From the NCBI GenBank assembly GCA_963786305.1, contig CAWAYL010000014.1, forward strand, positions 1 to 64,000: a stretch of DNA of 64,000 bases, given 5' to 3'. Both the position numbers and the translations under genes were made by a program. The notes beneath the pieces are model-generated. The model did no database searches. It saw nothing but the letters and a program-made list of their open reading frames with translations, and was not told the origin of the DNA. Shown here one piece after another: positions 35,441 to 44,205 of the stretch (position 1 is the stretch's first letter; each line of letters starts with the position of its first letter). The stretch comes from CAKZLS01 sp963786305 (GTDB lineage Bacteria; Pseudomonadota; Alphaproteobacteria; Rhodospirillales; Defluviicoccaceae).

Positions 35441-35632
35441 TCATGCCTGCACGATACAGTCAGCCGGACACTCGGCAACACACTGCGGCGAGTCGAAAAA
35501 GCCCACGCACTCCTTACACTTCGACGGGATCGATCAGTAGATGTCGTCCTTCATCTTGATCGCTTTCGTCGGGCAAACGAATTCACACGATCCACATACC
35601 GTGCATTCGGCGACAACGATCTTCATGGCCAT
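35441..35632 (-). CDS. fdxN: FdxN-type 2[4Fe-4S] ferredoxin with an apparent in-frame TGA
   Basis: It starts at ATG 35632 (MAMKIVVAECTVCGSCEFVC). The first cluster motif is CTVCGSCEFVCP, the second CKECVGFFDSPQCVAECP. Between them the frame reads ...KDDIY, TGA, SIPSKCKEC. Related ferredoxins have IYVIDPSKCKEC; one missing G and one extra C would turn that sequence into the one seen, so the stop is probably an error. It is a likely electron donor to nitrogenase or NifB. It lies 81 bp downstream of nifB. Confidence 0.82.
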
Positions 35633-35713
35633 GTGACTTCTCCTTCCTGGCTTGCCGCGGTCCGTGCCCGCGGCGGTTGGTATAAATTTGGTCAGGCGCG
35701 CGTGGCCGCGCTC

Positions 35714-37200
35714 TCATGCGGTCAACGCGGCCTGTTCGGCGGCACCGAGCTCCTCGACGAAGACCTCGGCAACCGCCGTCTCGATGTATTCGTGCGCGTG
35801 CCGGTCGATGGCGCGGATTCCCGCCGCCGCCAGGCGCTCGCGCGGGTTCTCTCCGATGCGGGCGCACGAGCACGGCGGATACGCCGTCGAGCAGCGCGAT
35901 GGTGGCTTCGAGGGCGTCGTCCTCGCCATGGCCGCCCTGGCAATACTGCGCGGCCCGGCGATGGCTGACGAGGCGGACGCCCGCCCGGTCGACTTCGTAG
36001 ATCTGGAACTCGCGGGCATGGCCGAAGTGCTGGTTGATCCGGCCGCTGCCTTTCGTGCAGACCGCGACGAGGCGGCTTTCGTCGGTGGAAACGCTGCTCA
36101 ATTCGCCGGCCGCCAAGGTCACCGCGCTGCCGCGATGTTCGCGCTCGCGTTCGATGACCGCCCGATAGTCGCGGCGGCTTTCATGGTCGACGACGGGCTC
36201 CGCCGGCAACCGATCGAGTGTGAAGGCCTGCCCCTGATCGTCACCCAGCATGCCGACCGCGTCGGCCCGGCACTGACGACAATGCTTCATCAGGTTGGCG
36301 CCGCCGGCGAGGTCGTCCTGCAGGCTTTTCAGCTCGACCGGCGTCGGTCCGCGCTGGCCGGTCAGTCCGAAATGGGTGCCGTGCGCCGGATCCGAGATCA
36401 ACGGCATGATGTTGTGCAGGAAGACGCTCACGGGACTTGAGCTCGGCATTGACCTCGTCGAGGTGGGCATCGTTGATCCCCGGGATCATCACCGAGTTCA
36501 CCTTCACCAGGATGCCGGCGGCAACCAGCATGTCGAGGCCCTGAAGCTGCCGTTCGATCAGGATGGCGGCGGCGTCCCGGCCGGTCAGGCGCCGCTTGTC
36601 GAAAGCGACCCAGGCATAGATCCGCTCGGCGACGGCCGGATCGACGGCATTGATGGTGATGGTGACGTGATCGATGGCGTGCGCCTTGATGGCGTCGACG
36701 TTGTCGGGAAGCGCCAATCCGTTTGTCGACAGGCACAGCTTGACGTCCGGCAGCGCGGCGGTGACGCGCTCGCAGGTTTCGAATGTCTTTCGCGGATTGG
36801 CGAGCGCGTCGCCCGGTCCGGCGATCCCGACCACGGAGAGCTGCGGCACCCGCGACGCCACCCACATGACCTTGCGAGCCGCCAGCTCGGGGGTCAGCTG
36901 TTCGCTGACCACGCCCGGCCGGCTTTCGTTGGCGCAGTCGTACTTGCGATTGCAGTAGTTGCACTGAATGTTGCACGCGGGCGCCACCGAGACATGCATG
37001 CGGGCGAAGAAATGATGGGCTTCCTGGCTATAGCACGGATGGTCCTTGACCTTGTCCCAGACGTCGGCGGACATGTCGTCGGACGCCCGAGGCGGAGCCG
37101 CAGGACGAGGCCGCCGCAGCCGCCGGGTTCGGATCGCGCGCGATCGCCGAGGCAACGGCGCCGAGGATGAAACCGCTTCGAGGGGAATGATCTTCTGCAC
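35714..37200 (-). CDS. nifB: NifB, FeMo-co radical SAM synthase (frameshifted)
   Basis: It starts at GTG 37200 (VQKIIPLEAVSS). The radical-SAM CxxxCxxC is in VAPACNIQCNYCNRKYDCAN; other NifB motifs are VSEQLTPELAARKV and IAGPGDALANPRKTFETCER. Indels near 36432 and 35868 must be removed; residues about 15-40 may also be out of frame. A NifX-like C-terminal domain follows (KGSGRINQHFGHAREFQIYE). Corrected length is about 494 residues. It fuses two [4Fe-4S] clusters with a carbide to form NifB-co. It heads the nifB-fdxN-nifZ-nifT-modABC unit. Confidence 0.95.
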
Positions 37201-37248
37201 CGGCTCTGCCTTTCCGATCGTTCGTTTAACCTTATCGAAGATCAGGTC

Positions 37249-37265
37249 AGCAAGACGCGTGCCAA
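37249..37265 (-). promoter_or_regulatory. Sigma54 promoter of the nifB unit
   Basis: The minus strand reads TTGGCACGCGTCTTGCT, a perfect TGGCAC-N5-TTGCT, 49-65 bp before the nifB start. Confidence 0.92.
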
Positions 37266-37324
37266 ATCGGTTAACCGGCGTGCAATTCGCTTAAGTTCTG
37301 TTCAAGGCGGGGCGCCGCGGCGAG

Positions 37325-37340
37325 TGTCCGCAGTCCGACA
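37325..37340. promoter_or_regulatory. NifA upstream activator site 1 (nifB)
   Basis: TGTCCGCAGTCCGACA fits TGT-N10-ACA, about 60 bp upstream of the nifB -24 element. Confidence 0.85.
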
Positions 37341-37343
37341 GAC

Positions 37344-37359
37344 TGTCGGACACTCGACA
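37344..37359. promoter_or_regulatory. NifA upstream activator site 2 (nifB), part of a stem-loop
   Basis: TGTCGGACACTCGACA fits TGT-N10-ACA, 19 bp from the first site and 12 bp past the nifA stop. The two sites together form a long inverted repeat (CGAGTGTCCG at 37321-37330 against CGGACACTCG at 37347-37356, with GTCCGACAG/CTGTCGGAC inside), so the RNA could also fold as a nifA terminator. Confidence 0.8.
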
Positions 37360-37371
37360 AGAGCGGGGGTG

Positions 37372-39013
37372 CTACAGCCGCTTGATCTCGACGTTGTGTT
37401 TGCGCAAGGCATAGCCGATCTGGCGCGGCGTCATCCCGAGCATGCGTGCCGCTTTCGCCTGTACCCATCCCGAACGCTCCATGACCCGGACGAGCCGGTC
37501 GCGCTGCGGCAGGGCACCGAGATCTTCAAGGTCATCGACCTTTTGCCAATCGGCCGGCTGTTCCTGGGCGCCAGGTGCCAGTGGTTCGCGTTCGTTGCCG
37601 GTCGCATACGCCGTCTCCGGCAACAGCGTCGCGCAATGGCAAAAGCTGCTTTGACACGGCAGATCGATGTTGTCGATGTGGTCGCCGCGGGTCATGGTCG
37701 CGACCCGGTATACACAGTTTTCCAGTTCACGGACGTTGCCCGGGTAGTTGCATGAACCGATCACGCGCATGGCCTGCTCCGAAAATCGGAGATGTCGTCC
37801 GTTTTCGCGGTTGAAGGCCCTGAGGAAATGTTCGGCGAGTTCCGGGATGTCCTGACGGCGTTCCCGCAGGGCCGGGACGAAGATCGGCACCACGTTTATC
37901 CGGTAATAGAGGTCGGCGCGAAAATCTTCCCGCGCAACGGCCTCTTCGAGGTTGCGGTTTGTCGCGCAGACGAAACGGACATCGACGCGGATTGTCGTCG
38001 TTCCGCCGACACGCTCGAATTCGCGTTCCTGCAGAACGCGCAGAAGCTTGGCCTGAAACGCCGACGAGATGTCGCCGATCTCGTCGAGAAACAGGGTCCC
38101 GCCATGGGCGAGTTCGAAACGACCCTTGCGCTGCTGCGTCGCGCCGGTGAACGCGCCCTTCTCGTGACCGAACAACTCGGCTTCCAGCAACGTGTCCGGA
38201 AGCGCCGCGCAATTGACCTTGATAAAGGGCCCGCTCGACGCGCGGACTGAGAGTGTGAACGGCGCGCGCGATCAGTTCCTTGCCGGTGCCGCTCTCTCCC
38301 CGGATGATGACAGTCGACTTCGTCGGAGCCACCAGATGAACCTGCGCGAACATCTGCTGCATGGGTCGGCTGGTGCCAATCACATTGTCCATCTTGTAGG
38401 CCGTCTCCGGCCCATAGGACATAGCGAGGCTGCCTGACCGGCGTCGCTGAGCAGGGTCGGGTCGCTCGTGCCCTGCTGCCGACATGCGTTCGTGCAGGCG
38501 GACGGTCTGAGCGATCAGATTGGCTACCATGGTCAGAAAGCGGATGTCCTCGCCGATCCTGACCTGCGTCATCCTGCCGCCATACCCGTGCGACGGCGAG
38601 ACAGCCGAAGGGTTTGCCGACGGTCTTGATGGGCACGGCGATGAAGGAGACCGTTTCGTCCTCGAGAACGTTCGGCAGGCGCGACATACTCGGCGAGAAG
38701 CGGATCTTCCTGGACATTCTCGGTAAAGAAGGGTGCCTGTCCGGCCATGATCCGCTCGGCGATTTCCACCGGAATATCGGCGGCGCCGTCGTTAACCGCA
38801 TTCGCCGAAAGGCCGGCGGCCGCCACCACCCGCATTTCGCCGTCGCCGCCGGTGATTGCGACAATGCCGCGGCGCATCTCCATATAAGACGCCAAAAGGT
38901 TGAGCACGGCGCGCAGTTGCGGCTGCAGATCCACTGACGAGGTCAAGGATCTTGCTGATCTCGTAAACATTGAGGAGCGACAGCGACGCCTGGGTTTCTG
39001 CGGCGGCGTTCAT
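37372..39013 (-). CDS. nifA: NifA, sigma54-dependent activator (four frameshifts)
   Basis: It starts at ATG 39013 (MNAAAETQASLSLLNVYEIS). It has an N-terminal GAF domain, then an AAA+ domain with Walker A GESGTGKELIARAVH, sigma54-contact GHEKGAFTGATQQRKGRFEL and Walker B GGTLFLDEIGD. A linker with PCQSSFCHC, the cysteine pattern of oxygen-sensitive alphaproteobacterial NifA, precedes the C-terminal HTH (QAKAARMLGMTPRQIGYALR). +1 indels near 38938, 38685, 38575 and 38235 must be removed, giving about 545 residues. It activates the sigma54 promoters described here. Confidence 0.94.
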
Positions 39014-39470
39014 GACACACTCTCTTCCATGGCCCGCAGGGGCCCGCGCGGTTTTAAAGAACCCTCATGTTTGCTCTTGGAGCAGAGGGAATGCTCACAA
39101 AGCACAGGTATCCCGACACACGTTGTCGGCTCTTTGTCACCGTTCGGAGCGAATGGTCCATTCTCTTGACGCTCGAGGTCAACATCATGTCAAGGTCTCC
39201 CATCTGATCTCTTTCCAGCGACAGCCTTGAGCGCATCTTCCCAATTATTGTCGGTACTGATGCAAATTCAGTGCCACGACACTCCGAATTATATATCTAT
39301 ATATTTCAAGGCTTAGGCATTACCTCTAGGCCAATAATGGATATTCGGTGATGCGTTCTTAGGCAGTGGCCCCGAATTTGCCTTGTTAGCGAGCAACGGG
39401 CTACCTCATATGGGGCAATCTCAGGCCTGTTGGGGGGTGAATAGGCTTGACGGTGCGTGATTTTGAGGTC
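39014..39470. other. AT-rich nifA upstream region
   Basis: About 450 bp with no gene. It must contain the nifA promoter, but I see no -24/-12 element facing nifA; an AT-rich stretch (TTATATATCTATATAT, about 39289-39304) is a candidate for a sigma70-type promoter or curvature. Confidence 0.4.
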
Positions 39471-39486
39471 TGTCGACAGTCTGACA
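39471..39486. promoter_or_regulatory. NifA upstream activator site (ferredoxin-erythrin gene)
   Basis: TGTCGACAGTCTGACA fits TGT-N10-ACA, about 80 bp upstream of the -24 element. A second palindrome, TGTCCGGACA, lies at 39488-39497. Confidence 0.82.
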
Positions 39487-39567
39487 GTGTCCGGACAATC
39501 CTGTCGTGTTTCTTCCAGTTTTTTACCTCGTCCAGAAAAAAACATTAAAAATCAATAGGTTGTAATT

Positions 39568-39584
39568 TTGGCGCAGTTCTTGCT
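39568..39584 (+). promoter_or_regulatory. Sigma54 promoter of the ferredoxin-erythrin gene
   Basis: TTGGCGCAGTTCTTGCT matches TGGC-N8-TTGCT with correct GG and GC elements. It lies about 155 bp before the ATG at 39737, leaving a long leader. Confidence 0.88.
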
Positions 39585-39736
39585 GCGGTGCGAGCGTCAA
39601 TGGATACGGGCTGCCTTGTATTTTCAAAGGTATCGCGCGCGGCGTCTGGTTCGATCCCGATCGACAGAAAAGACGCCAATGCGCGCATGTCTCAACCGAG
39701 ATACGTCAGCCCGTCGATCGCAACAGGAGTACAGCC

Positions 39737-40612
39737 ATGGCCAATATTACTTTTGAATCGCCTGTTATGGCGAAAGATGTCACCGTGTACGCGGTGGCCG
39801 GACATCGCGGCACTATTCTCTCGATCGCCAAAGCCCACAATATTCCCATTCCCTTCGATTGCGGCGATGGCGATTGCGGCTCCTGTGTCGTCGAGGTCAA
39901 GCATCTCAATCCATCCGTTCGTTATGGCATCGGCCTTACGGAAAAAGAGAAAGAGTTGCTGAAACAGCTCGGCAAGATCACCAAGGAAGAAATCGAAAAA
40001 ACCGAGGTCAACGATATGCCGCCCCGACACCGGCTGGCATGCCAGTGCTTCGTTCGCGACGAGGACATCCGCGTCGTTTTCGAGGGCGATGAGGTGTTGC
40101 CGGCCAAGAAGCCCGCAATGTCGATCGCGGCGGCCATATTCAGCGGCGGGCTGGAGATCAAGTCCTTGGCTCAGTTCCTGGCTTACGCCATCAAGGTCGA
40201 GGAAGAGGCCGCCGATCATTTCGATGAGTTGGCCAAGGACATGGAGCAATGCGGCAACACTGAAGTTGCGGAGTTGTTCACGAAATTGTCCGGTTACTCC
40301 CGTCTTCACCACGAGGAGGTCAAGGCACGCGCCGCCGATATGGACGTTGAAGCCTATATTCCAGGAGAATACGTCTGGCCGGATCTCGTTACACCGGAGC
40401 AGACGGCCCTATGGGCCGGAGACCCCTCGCTCTCGAAGCTGGATGCGCTGAAGGCCGCCCTCGAAGGGGAGCGTCTCGGCTTCGAGTTTTACCACCACCT
40501 GGCTGAAACCTCCCCAATCGCCGAAATTCGGTCCATGGCCAAGGAATTCACCAAGGAAGAAGCCGAGCACGTGGACATCCTGGAGCAATGGATCGAGCGG
40601 GAACGCCACTGA
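39737..40612 (+). CDS. [2Fe-2S] ferredoxin-ferritin-like fusion
   Basis: The 291-residue protein is cleanly framed. Residues 1-125 are a plant-type [2Fe-2S] ferredoxin: IPFDCGDGDCGSCVVEVKHL and a distal CQCF supply four cysteines. Residues 140-291 are a ferritin-like four-helix domain with paired ligands: KVEEEAADHFDE, SRLHHEEVK, GERLGFEFYHH and KEEAEHVDILEQ. It could pass electrons straight to a diiron site, as a self-contained NADH-independent peroxidase or oxidase, or donate to nitrogenase. A sigma54 promoter with a NifA site makes it part of the nif regulon. No single-base damage is seen. Confidence 0.85.
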   Translation: MANITFESPVMAKDVTVYAVAGHRGTILSIAKAHNIPIPFDCGDGDCGSCVVEVKHLNPSVRYGIGLTEKEKELLKQLGKITKEEIEKTEVNDMPPRHRLACQCFVRDEDIRVVFEGDEVLPAKKPAMSIAAAIFSGGLEIKSLAQFLAYAIKVEEEAADHFDELAKDMEQCGNTEVAELFTKLSGYSRLHHEEVKARAADMDVEAYIPGEYVWPDLVTPEQTALWAGDPSLSKLDALKAALEGERLGFEFYHHLAETSPIAEIRSMAKEFTKEEAEHVDILEQWIERERH

Positions 40613-40689
40613 GACGGTGCTCTCCTATCCATCCGCGCGCCTTCGCTCCACCGCATAGGCCCGCCGCATAGGCCCGCCGACCAAACGGA

Positions 40690-40716
40690 CAACCCCGGAC
40701 CAATGGGCCGGGGTTG
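40690..40716. terminator. Terminator after the ferredoxin-erythrin gene
   Basis: CAACCCCGG (40690-40698) pairs with CCGGGGTTG (40708-40716), extended by CC/GG in the loop side, followed by CTTCCTTCCT. It lies 78 bp after the stop. Just before it, GCATAGGCCCGCC is repeated in tandem (about 40655-40680). Confidence 0.75.
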
Positions 40717-41003
40717 CTTCCTTCCTGCCAAGTCCCAGACAACTCTACCGATTGACATTGCCTCCCTCTCCCCAGCCCCGCCGTCGATTGCAGCGGATCG
40801 CACAGCGATCGCTTGTTTCCAGGTTATCCACCACAAAATAGCGGCGTGCGCCCAATATGTTGTAGACATGGGCAAAGCAACACGCAAATATAGCCTTCCT
40901 TGATTGAAAACACGGCTGCATCGAGAATTTACTCGAGGCCCTCCCGCTAGCGGGGGGTCACACGGTCGAAACAGGAATGCTTGTCTTTTTTTGGGAGAAA
41001 ATA

Positions 41004-41367
41004 ATGGGTGCTGACTGGACCTCCGAACGAGTTGCCGCGCTGATCGCCCTCTGGGGTGAAGCGCACTCCACGAGTGAAATCGGCCGACGCCTGGGGATCA
41101 CCAAGAACGCCGTGATCGGCAAGGTTCACCGTTTGGGTCTGCCCCAGCGGCGCCCCTCGACGAGTGCCGAACCCGACGTCGCCGAGGTTATCAAACTCGG
41201 ACTAGCTGAGGCCCGGCATGTGCAGTTGGCCGCTGGGAAATCCGGGTGAAGAAGGGTTCCATTTCTGCGGTGACGGTTCAGTCGAGGGAAAACCCTATTG
41301 CGCCAAGCATTGCGCGGTGGCTTACGTAAAGGTCTCCAGAGAGCGGGGGCGTACATCGGCGGCCTAG
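41004..41367 (+). CDS. gcrA: GcrA cell-cycle regulator (one frameshift)
   Basis: It starts at ATG 41004 after GGGAGAAAATA. The N-terminal HTH is classic GcrA: DWTSERVAALIALWGEAHST, SEIGRRLGITKNAVIGKVHR. A +1 indel near 41217 separates this from the C-terminal part MCSWPLGNPGEEGFHFCGD and KPYCAKHCAVAYVKVSRERG, which carries the conserved cysteines. Corrected length is 120 residues. GcrA binds RNA polymerase sigma70 at promoters carrying methylated GANTC and runs S-phase genes in alphaproteobacteria. Confidence 0.92.
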
Positions 41368-41473
41368 GGTAAGTCCGCAGTACCGATTTTTCGGCGCACC
41401 GGCGTTTGCTGGCCAAGCGCTTGACGATAGGCTCCCGACCCTCTGAGAACGTGTCATTCCAAGGAGGCATTCG

Positions 41474-42336
41474 GTGGGTTTTATCGATCGTGTTCGGGCG
41501 TGCGCCGTTTTCGATCCCGCGCTTTACATGCCGTTCATTGTGTGCGGCAAAAGCGTCGGTCTGGTCAAACCGGCGCTCGCCGAGCGTCTTCAGGCATTCC
41601 ATGACGTCTTCATCGTTACGCCGCGCTCGGTCACACTTTCGCCGCGTTTTTCCGATTTCGATACCAGAACATCCGCTGTCGATGGGACACTTCGCAATCT
41701 CGCCGAGCAGGGGCTTATCACCGGTTGGCGGGACGAACCCTTTCCCGTTGCCGCGTCACCGGCGGACCCCATCCTTTTCAACATGGAGCGGGCCGCGGTG
41801 CCGCTGTTCGGCGTCCGCGCGTACGGCGTCCATCTGAACGGGTTCGTTCGCGATGGGGATGCGCTGAAGATGTGGGTGGGACGCCGCAGCTCGCAGAGAC
41901 CCCGGTCCCCTGGGAAACTCGATCAACTGGTTGCCGGGGGCAGCCCGCCGGCCTGTCTCTCCGCGACAATCTCATAAAGGAATGCGGCGAAGAGGCCAGC
42001 ATTCTCCCCGCCTTGGCCGCTGAAGCTGTCGCCGCCGGCGCGGTCAGCTACGTGACCGAGACCGAGGAGGGTCTCCGGCGCGACGTGTTGTATGTCTACG
42101 ACCTTGAACTGCCGCCCGACTTCGAGCCGCGCAACACCGATGGGGAAATCGACGAATTTTACCTCTGGCCTGTCGAACGGGTTTTGGAAACCGTTCGCGA
42201 TACCGACGATTTCAAGTTCAATTGCTCGCTGGTCGTCATCGATTTCCTGATCCGCCATGGACGGATCGAGCCGGATCATCACGACTACCTGGAACTTCTG
42301 CATGGACTTCGCTCGGGTATGGCAGACGTGCCGTGA
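41474..42336 (+). CDS. DUF4743/NUDIX hydrolase (frameshifted)
   Basis: It starts at GTG 41474 (VGFIDRVRACAVFDPALYMP) behind AAGGAGG. An N-terminal DUF4743 domain is followed by a NUDIX domain with box residues in RDNLIKECGEEASILP. A missing G in a G run near 41938 breaks the frame between LDQLVAGG and QPAGLSLRDN; corrected length is about 287 residues. Fungal relatives include a thiamine-diphosphate-like pyrophosphatase, so a role in removing damaged thiamine diphosphate is plausible but unproven. Confidence 0.82.
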
Positions 42337-42406
42337 CAACGTCGTCGGGTTCGGTCTAAGACGAACGGAGTCTAAACCTCTGGAATTATAACCGACGGAG
42401 TGTCCC

Positions 42407-43071
42407 GTGCTCGACGGACCGAGTTGCCCGCCCAAGAGCGGCGATCCCGCCAAACAACTGGTGGTCTTGCTTCATGGTATCGGCGCCGACGGAAATGACC
42501 TGATCGCGTTGGCGCCGTTCTACCAGGGCGTATTGCCGGATGCCCTTTTCATCGCGCCCAACGCCCCGTTTCCCTGCGACATGGCGCCTTTCGGTTATCA
42601 GTGGTTCAGCATCCAGAATCTGCAACCGGACACCCGCCTGAGCGGGCGCGCGGCAGGCCGCGCCGATCGTCGACGCCTTCATCGACGCGCAACTGGACGC
42701 GCTCGGGCTTACGGAGGAGAGACACGGTGATGATTGGCTTCTCGCAAGGAGCGATGATGGGGCTCTACGTGGGACTGCGGCGAGCACGGCCGCTCGCGGG
42801 ATTGATTTCTCATTCCGGCATGCTGGTTGGTGAGCATCTGCTCGCGGCGGAGATTGATCTCGCCCGCCGGTGCTGCTGACTCATGGCGCGATTGATGACG
42901 TGGTGCCGGCGGGTGCCCTTGCCACCGCGCAGGCGGCATTGAAATCGTGCCGACGTCCCGTTGGAAGTGCATGAAATACCCGGACTGGGACACGGGATCG
43001 ACGAACGCACCATTCGCCTCGATCTGCGTTTCCTTGGCGAAGTGTTTGGCAAGACCGACCCCGAAACATGA
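42407..43071 (+). CDS. Carboxylesterase/phospholipase family hydrolase (frameshifted)
   Basis: It starts at GTG 42407 (VLDGPSCPPKSGDPAKQLVV). Family motifs are VVLLHGIGADGNDLIALAPF, FIAPNAPFPCDMAPFGYQWF, nucleophile GFSQGAMMGLYVG, acid LTHGAIDDVVP and histidine IPGLGHGIDE. The frame is broken near 42650, 42715, 42865 and 42950. It is a short-chain acyl esterase (YpfH/LysPL type). The stop at 43069 faces the DUF2062 gene. Confidence 0.8.
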
Positions 43072-43110
43072 ACTCACGGCATTTTCGGTACGGGCTCTTC
43101 TGCCAGAGCG

Positions 43111-43746
43111 TCAAGGAATATTAGGGGGAGTGGTCGGTCTCGCCGCGCGGTTTTTGTCGGCGCCAGCTTTGGACGCGCGGCGTTTCGCGATACGTCTCCT
43201 CGCCGCGCGGTTCTTCGCGGCACGGCGCCGGATGACGTACTTGAGCGAAAAGTAATACCCAAGCCACGCTGAAAGGATTGCGTAGGGAATGCTGCCGATC
43301 GCAAGGGGCAGCCCTTTTTCCTCGACGATCACTTTTACTTGCACCAGCAGGGTCTCGAAAAATCCCTCTCCGCTGGAAAAGGCCCCCCGCCAGTGCTGGA
43401 TGAAGTTTTCATAGCCGGGTATCTCGTCGTGCGTTCCCGACAGCACCCTCCCGGTGATGTAGAATACGTAGTAGATGGGCCACATGGTGAAGACGTTGGT
43501 AACCCATGTCCACGCCATACCGATGAACAGACCGAACTCCAGCTTCGGACTGCGTCGGGCAACCAGCCACGTCATGAATACCAGATACATTTGAACGCCG
43601 ATCAACGGCGTCATGGCCCAGAACAGCCCGACCATCACGGCGCGCGCCGTATGCTCCGGCGGGTGCGTGCTCCGTTTGATGGGTACGACGAGCTTGTGGT
43701 GCGCAAGCCGATAGATCTGCTGCCAAATGGAAAAGTTACGCGCCAC
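43111..43746 (-). CDS. DUF2062 membrane protein
   Basis: The 211-residue protein has the DUF2062 core with membrane segments (ARAVMVGLFWAMTPLIGVQM, GLFIGMAWTWVTNVFTMWPI, IPYAILSAWLGYYFSLKYVI). A basic C-terminal tail is rich in RRAAKNRAARRR. Its function is unknown. It is transcribed leftward and is free of frameshifts despite lying within an indel-rich stretch. Confidence 0.8.
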   Translation of the reverse strand: MARNFSIWQQIYRLAHHKLVVPIKRSTHPPEHTARAVMVGLFWAMTPLIGVQMYLVFMTWLVARRSPKLEFGLFIGMAWTWVTNVFTMWPIYYVFYITGRVLSGTHDEIPGYENFIQHWRGAFSSGEGFFETLLVQVKVIVEEKGLPLAIGSIPYAILSAWLGYYFSLKYVIRRRAAKNRAARRRIAKRRASKAGADKNRAARPTTPPNIP

Positions 43747-44205
43747 GGATCATCCCTAAGATGCTTAAGCCAGACGTGCAGACAAAAGAAAAACGGCAAT
43801 TCAGAACGTTCGCTCCCAGCGCCGCGTCCAATCCGGGAGCCAAGATTTCTCGCGTGTCACGCGTCGCACCCATCGAGCCCGCGCAATGCAATGGAGAAGT
43901 CGGTTGCCAACTCAACGCCACCCAATTTTGCCCTATTCTGCCCGGGTGCGCCGCAACTGGAAAGAACAAACCAAGGCGTCCCTGAACGCAAGGGACGCCA
44001 GCGGCATGCACCGCGGCGTGCACAATACCCGCTGCTAAGTTTGGACGCAGCGCGGAAATGGATGGACGACCCGGCTCCGGGGACCGTAAGTGTAAAAATT
44101 TGCACCTTGTTTGCCTCACTTGCTAGGCACCACGATCGCTGCTTCAACTCCATTGAAAGAGCGTTCCGATGATGCCTTGAGCCGAGATATAGGATCCAGT
44201 CATCC
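43747..44205. other. Intergenic region without a recognised gene
   Basis: About 460 bp between divergent DUF2062 and MFS genes. No conserved protein, RNA or clear promoter motif was recognised; both genes must have promoters here. Confidence 0.5.

Noticed and set aside
35510..35560. In-frame TGA read as selenocysteine or recoded stop in the ferredoxin
   Set aside because: No SECIS-like structure is evident, and the region is full of single-base indels; a lost G and a gained C explain it better.
29514..39013. nifH, nifA, nifB, draT and draG as genuine pseudogenes in a lineage that lost nitrogen fixation
   Set aside because: Damage is almost only +1 bases; missense decay, large deletions and disrupted motifs are absent, promoters are perfect, and essential purB shows the same pattern.
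39280..39310. TATATATCTATATAT as an origin or IHF-rich site
   Set aside because: Short, single and not accompanied by repeats; at most a promoter or bend for nifA.
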